From Mumia xiangluensis (lineage in GTDB: Bacteria > Actinomycetota > Actinomycetes > Propionibacteriales > Nocardioidaceae): 64,000 bases of DNA. How positions within the stretch are numbered: position 1 is the first letter of the stretch; every line of letters starts with the position of its first letter. The notes below the pieces were generated by a model, which was not told the origin of the DNA, did no database searches, and worked only from the letters and a program-made list of their open reading frames with translations. Both the position numbers and the translations under genes were made by a program. The stretch is from positions 186,001-250,000 of the forward strand of contig NZ_WJYO01000006.1 in assembly GCF_010994095.1 (NCBI RefSeq), read 5' to 3'. Of the stretch, positions 8,694-17,071 are shown in pieces.

Positions 8694-9416
8694 TCAGGAA
8701 CCGCCGCCGACGGGTGCGTCACCACGGGGTACGCCGTCGGCGGAGGCGTCGTCGCCGTCGGACGGGGGTGCCTCGGCCTGCCTCGCGAGCGCAGACAGGT
8801 CCGACCCCAGGTCGTTGACGTGGTGCACCGTCGCCCGGTACATGCCGTACGAGATGACGCTGACCGATCCTGGCGCGACGGAGATCCGCTGGAACAGGTC
8901 GAGATGCAGCCCGAGAGCGTCGGCGATGATCGCCTTGATCACGTCACCGTGGCTCACCGCCGCCCACACCGACCGGGCACCGTGGTTGCGGGCGACCTGA
9001 CGGTCGAAGCGGCGTACGGCGTCGGTGGCCCGCGCCGCCATCTCCGCGAGGCCCTCTCCCCCGGGAAAGATCGCCGCCGAGGGTTGTCGCTGCACGATGG
9101 ACCAGAGCGGCTCCTTCGCGAGGTCGCTCAGCTTGCGACCGGTCCAGCGGCCGTACCCGCACTCGACGAAGCCACCGTCGCGACGGATGGCGACATCGCC
9201 GGCCTGGGCGGCGACGATCTCGCGCGCGGTCTGCGTGGTGCGCAGGAGCGGGCTGCTGACGACCAGGGACAACGGCACTGCTGCCAGCCGCTTGCCGACC
9301 GACTTGGCCTGCTTCTGACCCACGGTGTCGAGGCCGATACCGCGGGTGCGTCCGGCGAGGATGCCGTCGGCGTTGGCTGCGGTACGCCCGTGGCGCACGA
9401 GGATCAGGGTCGGCAC
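8694..9416 (-). CDS. histidine phosphatase (MSMEG_4193-type phosphomutase)
   Basis: Histidine phosphatase/phosphoglycerate mutase-fold protein of 240 residues. The catalytic motif LVRHGRTAAN lies at the N-terminus, a second basic cluster is in SSPLLRTTQTA, the acidic FVECGYGRWTGR follows, and the second catalytic His is in AVSHGDVIKAIIADALG. Actinobacterial members are labelled phosphomutases by homology, but the substrate is not known. The frame is open to an ATG at 9449, but GTG 9416 starts directly before the family's first strand and follows TACGCT (9423-9428) by six bases, so 9416 is chosen. Acidic, Gly-rich C-terminal tail of about 30 residues. Divergent from corA with about 50 bases between. 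Confidence 0.9.
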   Translation of the reverse strand: MPTLILVRHGRTAANADGILAGRTRGIGLDTVGQKQAKSVGKRLAAVPLSLVVSSPLLRTTQTAREIVAAQAGDVAIRRDGGFVECGYGRWTGRKLSDLAKEPLWSIVQRQPSAAIFPGGEGLAEMAARATDAVRRFDRQVARNHGARSVWAAVSHGDVIKAIIADALGLHLDLFQRISVAPGSVSVISYGMYRATVHHVNDLGSDLSALARQAEAPPSDGDDASADGVPRGDAPVGGGS

Positions 9417-9466
9417 GCCACGAGCGTAGTCGGGCTCCGGGCTCCGCAACGGTCCAGAATGGCTTC

Positions 9467-10450
9467 GTGATCGTCGAGTGTGCGGCCTACCGAGACCGGA
9501 GCATCGTGCCGACGGACCCCACCGTCCACGGGTTGAGCGAGATCGCCGGCACCTTGACGGAGCCGGACGACTTCGTGTGGGTGCTGCTCCAGGACCCGAC
9601 GTACGCCGAGTTCAGCGACCTGCAGCGGGTGTTCGGCCTGCATCCGCTCGCCGTCGAGGACGCGGTGACGGCGCGGCAGCGTCCGAAGGTCGACGTCTAC
9701 GACAGCTCGGCGTTCGTCGTGCTGCGCACGCTGAAGTACGACGAGGCCTCCGACACGGTGAAGCTGGGCGAGGTGTCGATGTTCGTCGGGCCGCACTACG
9801 CGATCACGGTCCGCCACGGCGACTGGCCACGGCTCGACGACATCCGGGAGCGGGCCGCCGCCCAGCCGGACCTGCTCGCGTACGGCTCGGTGGCCGCCGC
9901 GTACCACGTCGTCGACACGGTCGTCGACGCCTACCAGGCGATCGCCGACGAGCTGACCGAGGACGTGGAGGAGGTCGAGGACGCGGTGTTCGCGCAGGCG
10001 CCGGCCGAGTCGACGGCGCGCGTCTACCTGCTGAAGCGCGAGCTGGTCGCGTTCCGCAAGGCCGTCGTCCCGATCCACGCGCCGATCCAGGAGCTCCTCT
10101 CCGACCGCTCGAAGTGGCCGGTGCCAGAGGGGCTGCTGCCGTACTTCCGGGACATCGCGGACCACCTCGTCCACGCGCGCGGCACCATCGACACGCTCGA
10201 CCACCTGCTCGACAACGTCATGCAGGCGCGCGCCACGCAGATCTCGGTCCAGCAGAACGACGACATGCGCAAGCTCGCCGCGTACGCCGCGATGGTCGCC
10301 GGTCCGACGCTGGTCGCCGGCGTCTACGGGATGAACTTCGAGCACATGCCCGAGCTGCACTGGGCCGTCGGCTACCCGCTGTCGCTCCTGCTGATGGCCG
10401 TGATCGTGGTCGTGCTCTGGCGCGCGTTCAAACGCTCCGGCTGGCTCTGA
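9467..10450 (+). CDS. corA: CorA family magnesium/cobalt transporter
   Basis: Homopentameric Mg2+ channel of 327 residues. The large N-terminal cytosolic domain covers residues 1 to about 265. It is followed by two membrane helices, the first ending in the signature YGMNF (in VYGMNFEHMPELHW), and the second LLLMAVIVVVLWRAF with a short basic tail. The GMN motif forms the ion filter. Start GTG 9467; a CAGAAT hexamer six bases upstream is a possible -10. It is the divergent partner of the histidine phosphatase, an arrangement seen in other actinobacteria. It ends four bases before the convergent SDR gene. Confidence 0.95.
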   Translation: MIVECAAYRDRSIVPTDPTVHGLSEIAGTLTEPDDFVWVLLQDPTYAEFSDLQRVFGLHPLAVEDAVTARQRPKVDVYDSSAFVVLRTLKYDEASDTVKLGEVSMFVGPHYAITVRHGDWPRLDDIRERAAAQPDLLAYGSVAAAYHVVDTVVDAYQAIADELTEDVEEVEDAVFAQAPAESTARVYLLKRELVAFRKAVVPIHAPIQELLSDRSKWPVPEGLLPYFRDIADHLVHARGTIDTLDHLLDNVMQARATQISVQQNDDMRKLAAYAAMVAGPTLVAGVYGMNFEHMPELHWAVGYPLSLLLMAVIVVVLWRAFKRSGWL

Positions 10451-10454
10451 CCGG

Positions 10455-11183
10455 TCACCATGGCAGCACACCGTCACGGCTGAAGAACGCCCCCGTCGGC
10501 CCGTCCGGCGCCACCGTCGCGGCTCGTACGCTCGCGTCGGCCCCCTCCTCCACGGTCTGCGTCCCTCGGTGGTCGTTGAGGTCTGTCGCGGTGTAGCCGG
10601 GGTCGACGGCATTCACCCGGAGCTCCGGCAACGCCTTCGCGTACATCGTCGTCATCATGTTGAGGGCCGACTTCGACGACGGATAGACGAGGCTGACCAG
10701 GCTCGCCTCGAGGCGGCTCGGGTCGCTCGTCACCCCGAACGACCCCATGCCGCTCGAGACGTTCACGATCCGAGGCTGGTCCGACGCACGCAGCAGCGGC
10801 AGGAAGGCGTTCGTGACCCGGACGGGACCGAGGACGTTCACCCCGTAGACGGCGATGAAGTCTGCAGGCACGGACGCCTCGGGACCCACCCTCCTCCCGG
10901 CGATCCCGGCGTTGTTGACCAGCACGTCGAGTCCGGTGGCGCTCTCCCCGACCGTGGTGACCGCAGCGGCCACCGAGGCGTCGTCGGTCACGTCCAGGGT
11001 GACCGGACGGACGTCGAGGCCGTCCTGCTGAAGCGTCTCGGCCGCCTTCCTCCCGAGCTCGGCGTCGCGCGCCCCCAGCCAGACCGTCCATCCCAGGCCG
11101 GCGAGGCGGCGGACCGTCTCGAGGCCGATTCCCTTGTTCGCCCCGGTGACCAGGGCCGTGGTCGTCTTGGTGGTTGTCGTCAT
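10455..11183 (-). CDS. SDR family oxidoreductase
   Basis: Classical short-chain dehydrogenase of 242 residues using NAD(P)H. It has the cofactor loop TGANKGIG (residues about 14-21), LDVTD, the NNAG motif, the catalytic Ser in NVSSGMGSF and the Y-x3-K pair in YPSSKSALN. Basic residues after strand 2 (GARDAELGRK) hint at NADP(H). Plant carbonyl reductase-like members share this pattern, but the substrate is not readable. It is divergent from the MmyB-type regulator and the promoter region carries a palindrome, so regulation by that neighbour is likely. ATG 11183 is preceded by CAGGCT at six bases. Confidence 0.93.
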   Translation of the reverse strand: MTTTTKTTTALVTGANKGIGLETVRRLAGLGWTVWLGARDAELGRKAAETLQQDGLDVRPVTLDVTDDASVAAAVTTVGESATGLDVLVNNAGIAGRRVGPEASVPADFIAVYGVNVLGPVRVTNAFLPLLRASDQPRIVNVSSGMGSFGVTSDPSRLEASLVSLVYPSSKSALNMMTTMYAKALPELRVNAVDPGYTATDLNDHRGTQTVEEGADASVRAATVAPDGPTGAFFSRDGVLPW

Positions 11184-11230
11184 GCCACGAGCCTGAGCCC
11201 TGCAGCAGCGGCGTTCCAGGACCGTTCCGT

Positions 11231-11251
11231 CCTGGTACGGCCTGTACCAGG
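11231..11251. promoter_or_regulatory. palindromic operator between SDR and MmyB-type regulator
   Basis: A perfect inverted repeat, CCTGGTAC (11231-11238) and GTACCAGG (11244-11251), separated by five bases. It lies in the 111-base gap between the divergent SDR (start 11183) and regulator (start 11295) genes. MmyB-type regulators commonly repress a divergently transcribed SDR, so this is the best candidate operator. Binding is inferred. Confidence 0.75.
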
Positions 11252-11294
11252 CTGTGGCGTGGTGGACCGCGCCCACGCGTGCCATCGTGACGGT

Positions 11295-12143
11295 GTGGAT
11301 CGCCGTGAGCTGGGCCGCCTCCTCGTCCGCGCCCGTGGCCGGGTCACCCCGGCCGACGTCGGGCTCCCCGAGGGACCACGCCGGCGCGTGACCGGTCTCC
11401 GCCGCGAGGAGCTCGCGATCCTGGCGGGCATCAGCGTCGACTACGTGACCCGCATCGAGCAGGGGCGGGGCGCTCGACCCTCGACCTCCGTGCTCGCCGC
11501 GCTGGCGCGTGCGCTGCGGATGAGCGACGACGAGCGCCGCGAGATGTTCGACCTGGCGGACGCGGCCTCGCCGCGCGACGGGCACGTCCCGATGCTGGTC
11601 CGCGCCAGCATCCTCCGGCTGCTCGACCGCCTCGAGGACCAGCCCGTCATCGTGCTCAGCGCCAAGGGCGACGTCCTCGCGTGGAACCCGCTCGCCGCGG
11701 CGCTCATGGGCGACTTCTCGGTGCTCGCCCCGCAGCAGCGCAACATCGTCCGGCAACGGTTCCTGGGCGCGCCGAGCCGCGTCTCGATGTCCGCCGACGA
11801 GGCCGCGGTCACCGCAGCGCAGTCGGTGACGTCGTTGCGTGCGGCGGCCGCGAAGTATCCCGCCGACGCCGACCTCCGACGGCTGGTGGACGAGCTGCGC
11901 GCCCACAGCCCGGAGTTCGCCCGCCTGTGGGACGAGGCGCCGTCGCAGGTGTGGCGCAGCCACCGCAAGACCATCACGCACCCGACGGTCGGCAGCCTCA
12001 AGCTCGACTGCGACGCGTTGGAGGTCGCCGAGACCGACCAGACCGTGATCGTCTACTCGGCCGAACCCGGCTCCCGCGACGCTGAGCTCCTGCAGCTCGT
12101 CAAGGTCGTGGGGACGCAGAGCCTCGGCGCCGAGGTCCGCTGA
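11295..12143 (+). CDS. helix-turn-helix regulator with MmyB-like ligand-binding domain
   Basis: XRE-type transcription factor of 282 residues. The N-terminal HTH contains the family hallmarks DVGLPEGPRRRVTGLRREE and LAGISVDYVTRIEQGRG. The remaining 200 residues match the MmyB-like ligand-binding (PAS-like) domain, with DVLAWNPLAAALMGDFS, LRAAAAKYPADADL and LDCDALEV. Family members sense small hydrophobic ligands and usually control a neighbouring SDR or oxidoreductase. The frame is open far upstream, but GTG 11295 gives the canonical MDRRELG start. No strong RBS is visible. It is divergent from the SDR with a palindromic operator between. Confidence 0.93.
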   Translation: MDRRELGRLLVRARGRVTPADVGLPEGPRRRVTGLRREELAILAGISVDYVTRIEQGRGARPSTSVLAALARALRMSDDERREMFDLADAASPRDGHVPMLVRASILRLLDRLEDQPVIVLSAKGDVLAWNPLAAALMGDFSVLAPQQRNIVRQRFLGAPSRVSMSADEAAVTAAQSVTSLRAAAAKYPADADLRRLVDELRAHSPEFARLWDEAPSQVWRSHRKTITHPTVGSLKLDCDALEVAETDQTVIVYSAEPGSRDAELLQLVKVVGTQSLGAEVR

Positions 12144-12148
12144 GGCGG

Positions 12149-12976
12149 CTACATCGTCGCGGTGATCGCGCCCGTCCCGAGCAGGATCAGCACCAGCGTG
12201 CCCAGGCCGATCCGGTAGATCACGAACGGCGTGTACGAGTGCTTGCTGACGTACTGGAGGAGCCAGTGGATCACCGAGATGCCGACCACGAACGACACGA
12301 CGGTCGCGAGGATCGTCGGACCCACGCCGTACGCGTTCTCACCGCCGGGGATCTCCTTCAGCTCGAACAGGCCCGCACCCACGACCGCCGGGATCGCGAG
12401 CAGGAACGCGTAGCGCGTCGCCGCGGCACGGTCGTACCCGAGCGCCCGTCCCATGCTGATCGTGGCGCCGGACCGCGAGACGCCGGGGATCAGCGCAGCC
12501 GCCTGCGCGAGACCGAACAGGACCGCGTGCTTCGGAGTGAGGTCCTCGATCTGGCGTTCCTGCCGGCCGAGACGGTCGCAGATGCCGAGCACGATGCCCA
12601 TCACGATGAGCATCGTCGCGATGATCCACAGGTTGCGGAAGTCGTTCTCGATGACGTCCTTCAGCGCGATGCCGAGCACGACGATCGGGAGCGAGCCCAC
12701 GATCACGAACCAGCCCATCCGCCACTCGAGCGACTCGCGGGCGTCTCGGTTCACGAGACCGCGCAGCCACCCCGACGCGATGTTCCAGATGTCGCGCCAG
12801 AAGTACAGGACGACGGCGACCTCGGTGCCGATCTGGATGACCGCGGTGAACGCTGCACCCGGGTCCTCCCAGCCGAAGAACTTCGGGAAGATCGCGAGGT
12901 GACCCGAGGAGGAGATCGGCAGGAACTCAGTCAGTCCCTGGATGAGGCCGAGGACCAGCGCTTGGAGCAGATCCAT
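12149..12976 (-). CDS. uppP: undecaprenyl-diphosphatase
   Basis: UppP/BacA dephosphorylates undecaprenyl diphosphate to recycle the lipid carrier of cell-wall synthesis; overexpression gives bacitracin resistance. 275 residues with about eight membrane segments. The two signature motifs are present: QGLTEFLPISSSGH near residues 14-27 (with the catalytic Glu and Ser) and PGVSRSGATIS near 170 with the conserved Arg. The start ATG overlaps the LLM stop (TGATG), so the two are translationally coupled. A uppP gene close to mshC and a histidine phosphatase is conserved in mycobacteria. Confidence 0.97.
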   Translation of the reverse strand: MDLLQALVLGLIQGLTEFLPISSSGHLAIFPKFFGWEDPGAAFTAVIQIGTEVAVVLYFWRDIWNIASGWLRGLVNRDARESLEWRMGWFVIVGSLPIVVLGIALKDVIENDFRNLWIIATMLIVMGIVLGICDRLGRQERQIEDLTPKHAVLFGLAQAAALIPGVSRSGATISMGRALGYDRAAATRYAFLLAIPAVVGAGLFELKEIPGGENAYGVGPTILATVVSFVVGISVIHWLLQYVSKHSYTPFVIYRIGLGTLVLILLGTGAITATM

Positions 12977-14028
12977 CAGGCGCCGACACCTGCGGCGTCG
13001 AAGGCGTCGACGACCGTGCGGAGGACGTGCGCGCGCTCGTCGTGCGTCGAGCCGAACGTCGAGACGGCGAGCGTGGTGACGCCCGCGGCGGCGTACGCCT
13101 GGAGGCGCTCGGCGATGCGCTCCTTCGGGCCGATGAGCGCGGTCTGGTCGATCAGCTCGAACGGGACGGCGGCCGCTGCCTCGGCCTGCTTCTTGTCGAG
13201 GTAGAGGTCCTGGATCTTCTGCGCGGCGTCCTCGAAGCCCATCCGGCGGGCGAGCGCGTTGTAGAAGTTCTGCTTGCGGCTGCCCATACCGCCCACGTAC
13301 AGGGCGGTGTAGGCACGCACCATCTGCGCGCACTCCTCGAGGTCGTCGCCGACCACGACCGGCACTGTCGGCACGATGTCGAAGCCGTCCATCGTCTTGC
13401 CGGCCTTCTCCCGCCCGGCGCGGATGTGGTCGGTGGACACGGCGGCCTGCTCGGGGTTGAAGAAGATCGCGAGCCAGCCGTCAGCGACCTCGCCCGCCAG
13501 CTCCAGGTTCTTGGGGCCGACCGCCGCGAGGTAGATCGGGATGTCCGTGCGGTACGGGTGGAGCATGATCTTCAGAGGCTTGCCCGGGCCGTCGGGAAGC
13601 GGCAGCGTGAAGTGCTCGCCTGCGTAGTTCAGCGGCTCCTCGCGGGCCAGGATCGTCTTGACGATCTCGACGTACTCCCGGGTGCGGGCCAGCGGCTTGT
13701 CGAACTTCACGCCGTGCCAGCCCTCGGACACCTGCGGGCCGGACACGCCGAGACCCAGGCGCACGCGGCCCTCCGACAGGCGGTCGAGCGTCGCCGCGGT
13801 CATCGCGGTCATCGCGGGCGTGCGAGCGGGGATCTGCAGGATCGCGGTGCCGAGCTCGAGGGTCGTGGTCCTCGCGCCGATCCACGACAGCAGCGTCGGG
13901 ACGTCGGACCCGTACGCCTCCGCCGCCCACGCCGACGAGAAGCCGAGCGACTCCGCGTACACGGCAGTCTCGACCCGCTCTGCGACATCCGGTCCGGCGA
14001 CGTATCCGACGTTGATACCGAGCTTCAT
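12976..14028 (-). CDS. LLM class F420-dependent oxidoreductase
   Basis: Luciferase-like TIM-barrel protein of 350 residues, of the F420-binding subgroup. Features include GINVGYVAGPD at the N-terminus, EAYGSDVPTLLSWIGARTTTLELGTAI, RVRLGLGVSGPQVSEGWHG, and the long insertion region PIYLAAVGPKNLELAGEVADGW that binds the cofactor phosphate. The hydride acceptor or donor is unknown. F420 use is inferred from the family, with no F420 synthesis gene in the window. ATG 14028 has an RBS (GGGGAG) nine bases upstream, so unlike many neighbours this mRNA has a leader. Coupled to uppP. Confidence 0.92.
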   Translation of the reverse strand: MKLGINVGYVAGPDVAERVETAVYAESLGFSSAWAAEAYGSDVPTLLSWIGARTTTLELGTAILQIPARTPAMTAMTAATLDRLSEGRVRLGLGVSGPQVSEGWHGVKFDKPLARTREYVEIVKTILAREEPLNYAGEHFTLPLPDGPGKPLKIMLHPYRTDIPIYLAAVGPKNLELAGEVADGWLAIFFNPEQAAVSTDHIRAGREKAGKTMDGFDIVPTVPVVVGDDLEECAQMVRAYTALYVGGMGSRKQNFYNALARRMGFEDAAQKIQDLYLDKKQAEAAAAVPFELIDQTALIGPKERIAERLQAYAAAGVTTLAVSTFGSTHDERAHVLRTVVDAFDAAGVGA

Positions 14029-14151
14029 GGTGTGCTCCCCTCTCGATGGCATGGCGAGCCTAGCGGCACGGGTGCGGCGACCTCGACTAGCCTTCCGACA
14101 GGGCCTTCGGTGAGGCCGCCACGCGTGGAGAACTGTCTCCAGAGGAGAGAG

Positions 14152-15096
14152 ATGCAGGAACGCTTCGTCGGGCACAGCGGGCTGGCTGTGTCGAGGATCG
14201 GGCTCGGCACCGCGTCCTGGGGCCGCGACACCGACGAGCACGAGGCGGCCGAGTTGTTCCGGTTGTTCGTCGACGCAGGCGGCACGCTGATCGACACGGC
14301 AGCGTCGTACGCCGCCGGCGCCAGCGAGTCCGTGCTGGGCGCCCTCGTCTCCGAGGTGCGCCGCGACGAGGTCGTCCTGGTGTCCAAGGCGGGTTCGAGC
14401 GCAGGATCCCGGCGGCCGGGCACGTCGCGTGCCGCCATGCTCGACGGTCTCGACGCGTCGCTCGCCCGGCTCGGCACCGACCACCTCGACCTGTGGCTCG
14501 TCCAGGGCTGGGAGCCCCGCGTCCCGGTCGACGAGACGCTCGACGCCCTGGAGCACGCGGTCGCCACCGGGCGGACCCGCTACGTCGGCGTCGCGAACTA
14601 CACCGGGTGGCAGACGGCGTACGCCCACACCCGGCAGGAGCTCCGGGACTGCGCCGCGCCGATCGTCGCGACCGAGGTCGAGTACTCGTTGCTCGCCCGG
14701 CACGCCGAGCGCGAGGTGCTCCCCGCGGCGGTCGACCTCGGGTTCGGCGTGCTCGCGTGGTCCGCGCTCGGCCGCGGGGTCCTCACCGGCAAGTACCGGT
14801 ACGGCATCCCGTCGGACTCACGCGCGGCGTCCGACCACCTCGCCGGCTTCGTCGACCCGTACCTCGACGAGTCCGCTCGTCAGGTCGTCGAGGCGGTCTG
14901 CCGCGCGGCGGACGGACTGCAGCTCACCCCGCTCGAGGTCGCGCTCGCGTGGGTCCGCGACCGACGCGGTGTCGCAAGTGCACTCATCGGGCCGCGGACG
15001 GCGGCACAATTGAAGGCAGCGCTGTCGGTCGAGGAGGTCTCCCTGCCGGTGGAGATCGCTGACGCGCTCGACGACGTGTCGGTCGAGTCCATCTGA
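14152..15096 (+). CDS. aldo/keto reductase family protein with altered catalytic His
   Basis: TIM-barrel NADPH-dependent reductase relative of 314 residues. The start is fixed by AGAGGAGA at 14141-14148. GLGTASWGRDTD opens the barrel. Three members of the usual Asp-Tyr-Lys-His tetrad are visible: Asp and Tyr in LIDTAASY and Lys in LVSKAG. The His position, normally in a D-L-Y-x-x-H motif, reads DLWLVQGW, so Gln replaces His. The C-terminal cofactor motif is ALIGPRTAAQLKAAL. Family members lacking the His can still reduce some substrates or can be subunits of K+ channels; here the role is open. Divergent from the LLM/uppP operon and 24 bases ahead of the DUF5703 gene. Confidence 0.9.
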   Translation: MQERFVGHSGLAVSRIGLGTASWGRDTDEHEAAELFRLFVDAGGTLIDTAASYAAGASESVLGALVSEVRRDEVVLVSKAGSSAGSRRPGTSRAAMLDGLDASLARLGTDHLDLWLVQGWEPRVPVDETLDALEHAVATGRTRYVGVANYTGWQTAYAHTRQELRDCAAPIVATEVEYSLLARHAEREVLPAAVDLGFGVLAWSALGRGVLTGKYRYGIPSDSRAASDHLAGFVDPYLDESARQVVEAVCRAADGLQLTPLEVALAWVRDRRGVASALIGPRTAAQLKAALSVEEVSLPVEIADALDDVSVESI

Positions 15097-15120
15097 CTAG
15101 GCGGTGTGAGGGAGGCGGTG

Positions 15121-15306
15121 TTGTCCGAGTACGAGTTCCAGAGGTTCTGGCTGCCGCGCACGGAGTCACGACAGGCCGTACGCCGGCTGCTCACCGATGC
15201 GGCCGAGCACCACGGATGGGAGCTCGACCGGCTCCGGCTGTTCCCCGACGGACGGCGGCGCGTCACGCTCCGCCGCCGCGTCATCCGGGTTCGCAGCACG
15301 CTCTGA
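15121..15306 (+). CDS. DUF5703 family small protein
   Basis: Basic protein of 61 residues matching DUF5703, an actinobacterial family with the pattern YEFxRxxLPR, then LL(T/E)xxAEHxxWELDRxRLxPDGxRR. Here it reads SEYEFQRFWLPRTESR and WELDRLRLFPDGRRRV. Function unknown. TTG 15121 is chosen because GGGAGG (15110-15115) sits six bases upstream and the family starts at this point. GTG 15106 and 15118 are in frame but placed before or against the RBS. It probably shares a transcript with the aldo/keto reductase. Confidence 0.82.
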   Translation: MSEYEFQRFWLPRTESRQAVRRLLTDAAEHHGWELDRLRLFPDGRRRVTLRRRVIRVRSTL

Positions 15307-15323
15307 CGTCGCGCTCCCCCCGC

Positions 15324-15350
15324 TGGTCGAGGCGCGAAGCGATCGAGACC
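15324..15350. repeat. solo copy of the 46.3-kb repeat core, inverted
   Basis: These 27 bases are a perfect reverse complement of the right half of the 100-bp unit at 46.3 kb (for example 46386-46412). The piece lies in the 45-base gap between convergent genes (DUF5703 and M20 peptidase), a typical home for REP-like elements that also act as terminators. Confidence 0.8.
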
Positions 15351-15351
15351 C

Positions 15352-16674
15352 CTAGGCCAGGTCGAGCAGCCGGTGGAAAACCCGCGCGCCGAACTCGAGC
15401 GCGTCCGTCGGCACCCGCTCGTCGACCCCGTGGAACAGGGCGGTGAAGTCGAGGTCGGCGGGCAGCCTCAGCGGAGTGAACCCGTACGACCGGATGCCGA
15501 GGCGGTCCCACGCCTTGGCGTCGGTGCCGCCGGACATCAAGAACGGCGCGACGTGCGCATCCGGGTCCTCGCCGTGAAGGGCGACGGTCATCGCGTCGAC
15601 GAGGTCGCCACGGAACGGGTACTCCAGCGCTGGCTGCAGCGTGACGGGATCGACCGACACCGCCTCACCCGCCAGCGCCCGCACCTGCGCGAGGAACGCA
15701 TCCTGCTGGCCCGGCAGGAACCGCCCGTCGACGTGCGCGGTCGCCTCGCCAGGGATCACGTTCACCTTGTAGCCGGCGTCGAGCATCGTCGGGTTGCTGA
15801 TGTTGCGCATGCCCGCGCTGATCATGCGTGCGGCTGGTCCGAACTCCGCGAGAAGCTCCTCGACGGACGCGTCGGCGGCGCCGGTCAGGTCACGCACCTT
15901 TGCCAGCAGCGACTGCATCGACGGACCGGGAGCGTACGGCCAGTCATGCTCGCCGATCGCCGTGATCGCACGCGCGATGGCAGTCACGGCGTTGTTGTCG
16001 CGGACCATCGAGCCGTGCCCCGCCGTGCCCTGGGCGGAGAGCCGCATCCATGCGAGGCCCTTCTCCCCGGACTCCAGCAGGTACAGGCGCTGGCCTCCGA
16101 CGTGCGTCGAGAACCCGCCGACCTCGCCGACCGCCTCGGTGCAGTCGGCGACGAGGTCCGCGTGGTGGTCGACGATCTTGTGCGCACCATGGATCGAGCC
16201 GGCCTCTTCGTCTGCGGTGAACGCCAGCACGATCGTGCGCCGCGGCGGCATCCCGGCACGCTGCCGGGCGCGGACGACCGAGAGGACCATCGCGTCGAAG
16301 TCCTTCATGTCCACCGCGCCACGGCCGTACAGGTAGCCGTCGACGATCTCGCCGGCGAACGGGTCGTACGACCAGTCGGCGGCCTGCGCCGGGACGACGT
16401 CGAGGTGCCCGTGCACCAGCAGGGGCGGCAGTGAAGCGTCGGTGCCCTCCCACCGTGCGATCACGTTCGTACGCCCCGGGGAGACCTCCACGATCTCCGG
16501 CGTGATGCCGACCTCCGACAGCAGCTCCGCGACGTACTCGGCGGCCTTCCGCTCCCCCGGGCCCCGGTCGTCGCCCGTGTTGGTGGTGTCGATCCGGATG
16601 AGGTTCCGGCAGATCTCGACGACCTCGGCTGCGGGGTCGACAGAGGTGCTCGGGGTGGGTGCGTCGGCGGCCAT
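15352..16674 (-). CDS. M20 family metallopeptidase (M20/M25/M40)
   Basis: Dinuclear zinc peptidase or deacylase of 440 residues, ArgE/DapE/carboxypeptidase G2 type. Zinc and catalytic motifs are in order: HGHLDVV (first His and catalytic Asp), YGRGAVDMKDFDA (bridging Asp), FTADEEAGS (general base Glu and ligand Glu), a TAGHGSM dimerisation-domain His, and a C-terminal SGGTDAKAW with a final His in LFHGVDERV. A related mycobacterial gene is named dapE2, but DapE activity cannot be concluded. ATG 16674 follows CAGGAT by six bases and an upstream open frame adds no family residues. Confidence 0.93.
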   Translation of the reverse strand: MAADAPTPSTSVDPAAEVVEICRNLIRIDTTNTGDDRGPGERKAAEYVAELLSEVGITPEIVEVSPGRTNVIARWEGTDASLPPLLVHGHLDVVPAQAADWSYDPFAGEIVDGYLYGRGAVDMKDFDAMVLSVVRARQRAGMPPRRTIVLAFTADEEAGSIHGAHKIVDHHADLVADCTEAVGEVGGFSTHVGGQRLYLLESGEKGLAWMRLSAQGTAGHGSMVRDNNAVTAIARAITAIGEHDWPYAPGPSMQSLLAKVRDLTGAADASVEELLAEFGPAARMISAGMRNISNPTMLDAGYKVNVIPGEATAHVDGRFLPGQQDAFLAQVRALAGEAVSVDPVTLQPALEYPFRGDLVDAMTVALHGEDPDAHVAPFLMSGGTDAKAWDRLGIRSYGFTPLRLPADLDFTALFHGVDERVPTDALEFGARVFHRLLDLA

Positions 16675-16811
16675 CCCCCCATCCTGCCTGGCGGCAGGGC
16701 GTGGCGGCGAACGGGTAGACCCCGGTTTGGGGTTCACCACCGGGGGTTTGCTAGAGTTCTGACGCACGGTGAACGACGCGGTCGGCACGACGCTGAGGCT
16801 CACCAGACCCA

Positions 16812-16897
16812 GTCCGGGTGGCGGAATAGGTAGACGCGCTAGCTTGAGGTGCTAGTGCCCGTATTAGGGCATGGGGGTTCAAGTCCCCCCTCGGACA
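16812..16897 (+). tRNA. tRNA-Leu, anticodon GAG
   Basis: An 86-base type II tRNA. The acceptor stem is GTCCGGG (16812-16818) with CTCGGAC (16890-16896) and discriminator A16897. The anticodon stem-loop is CTAGC-TTGAGGT-GCTAG with GAG at positions 34-36. The long variable arm has a GTGCCCGTATTAGGGCAT stem, and the T arm is GGGGGTTCAAGTCCCCC. A leucine identity follows from the anticodon and long variable arm. CCA is not encoded. Confidence 0.96.
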
Positions 16898-16913
16898 CAG
16901 GTTTCCATCGAGC

Positions 16914-16957
16914 ACGGCCCTTCGACACCGATCGCGGTGACGGAGGGCCGTTGTTCT
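16914..16957 (+). terminator. nested hairpin terminator after tRNA-Leu
   Basis: ACGGCCCT (16914-16921) pairs with AGGGCCGT (16944-16951), enclosing a second stem CACCG/CGGTG (16926-16930 and 16935-16939). It is followed by a T-rich tract TTGTTCT. It sits 16 bases past the tRNA end. Confidence 0.75.
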
Positions 16958-17071
16958 GTCGTGGCGCGAGTCCACGGCGAGGTCGTGTCGCGCAGGCCGA
17001 GCGCCACGGGCGCGTCCCGTGACCTCACGTGGGTCAACCATGGGAGGAGCGATCGAGCTCGGGAGGTCATG

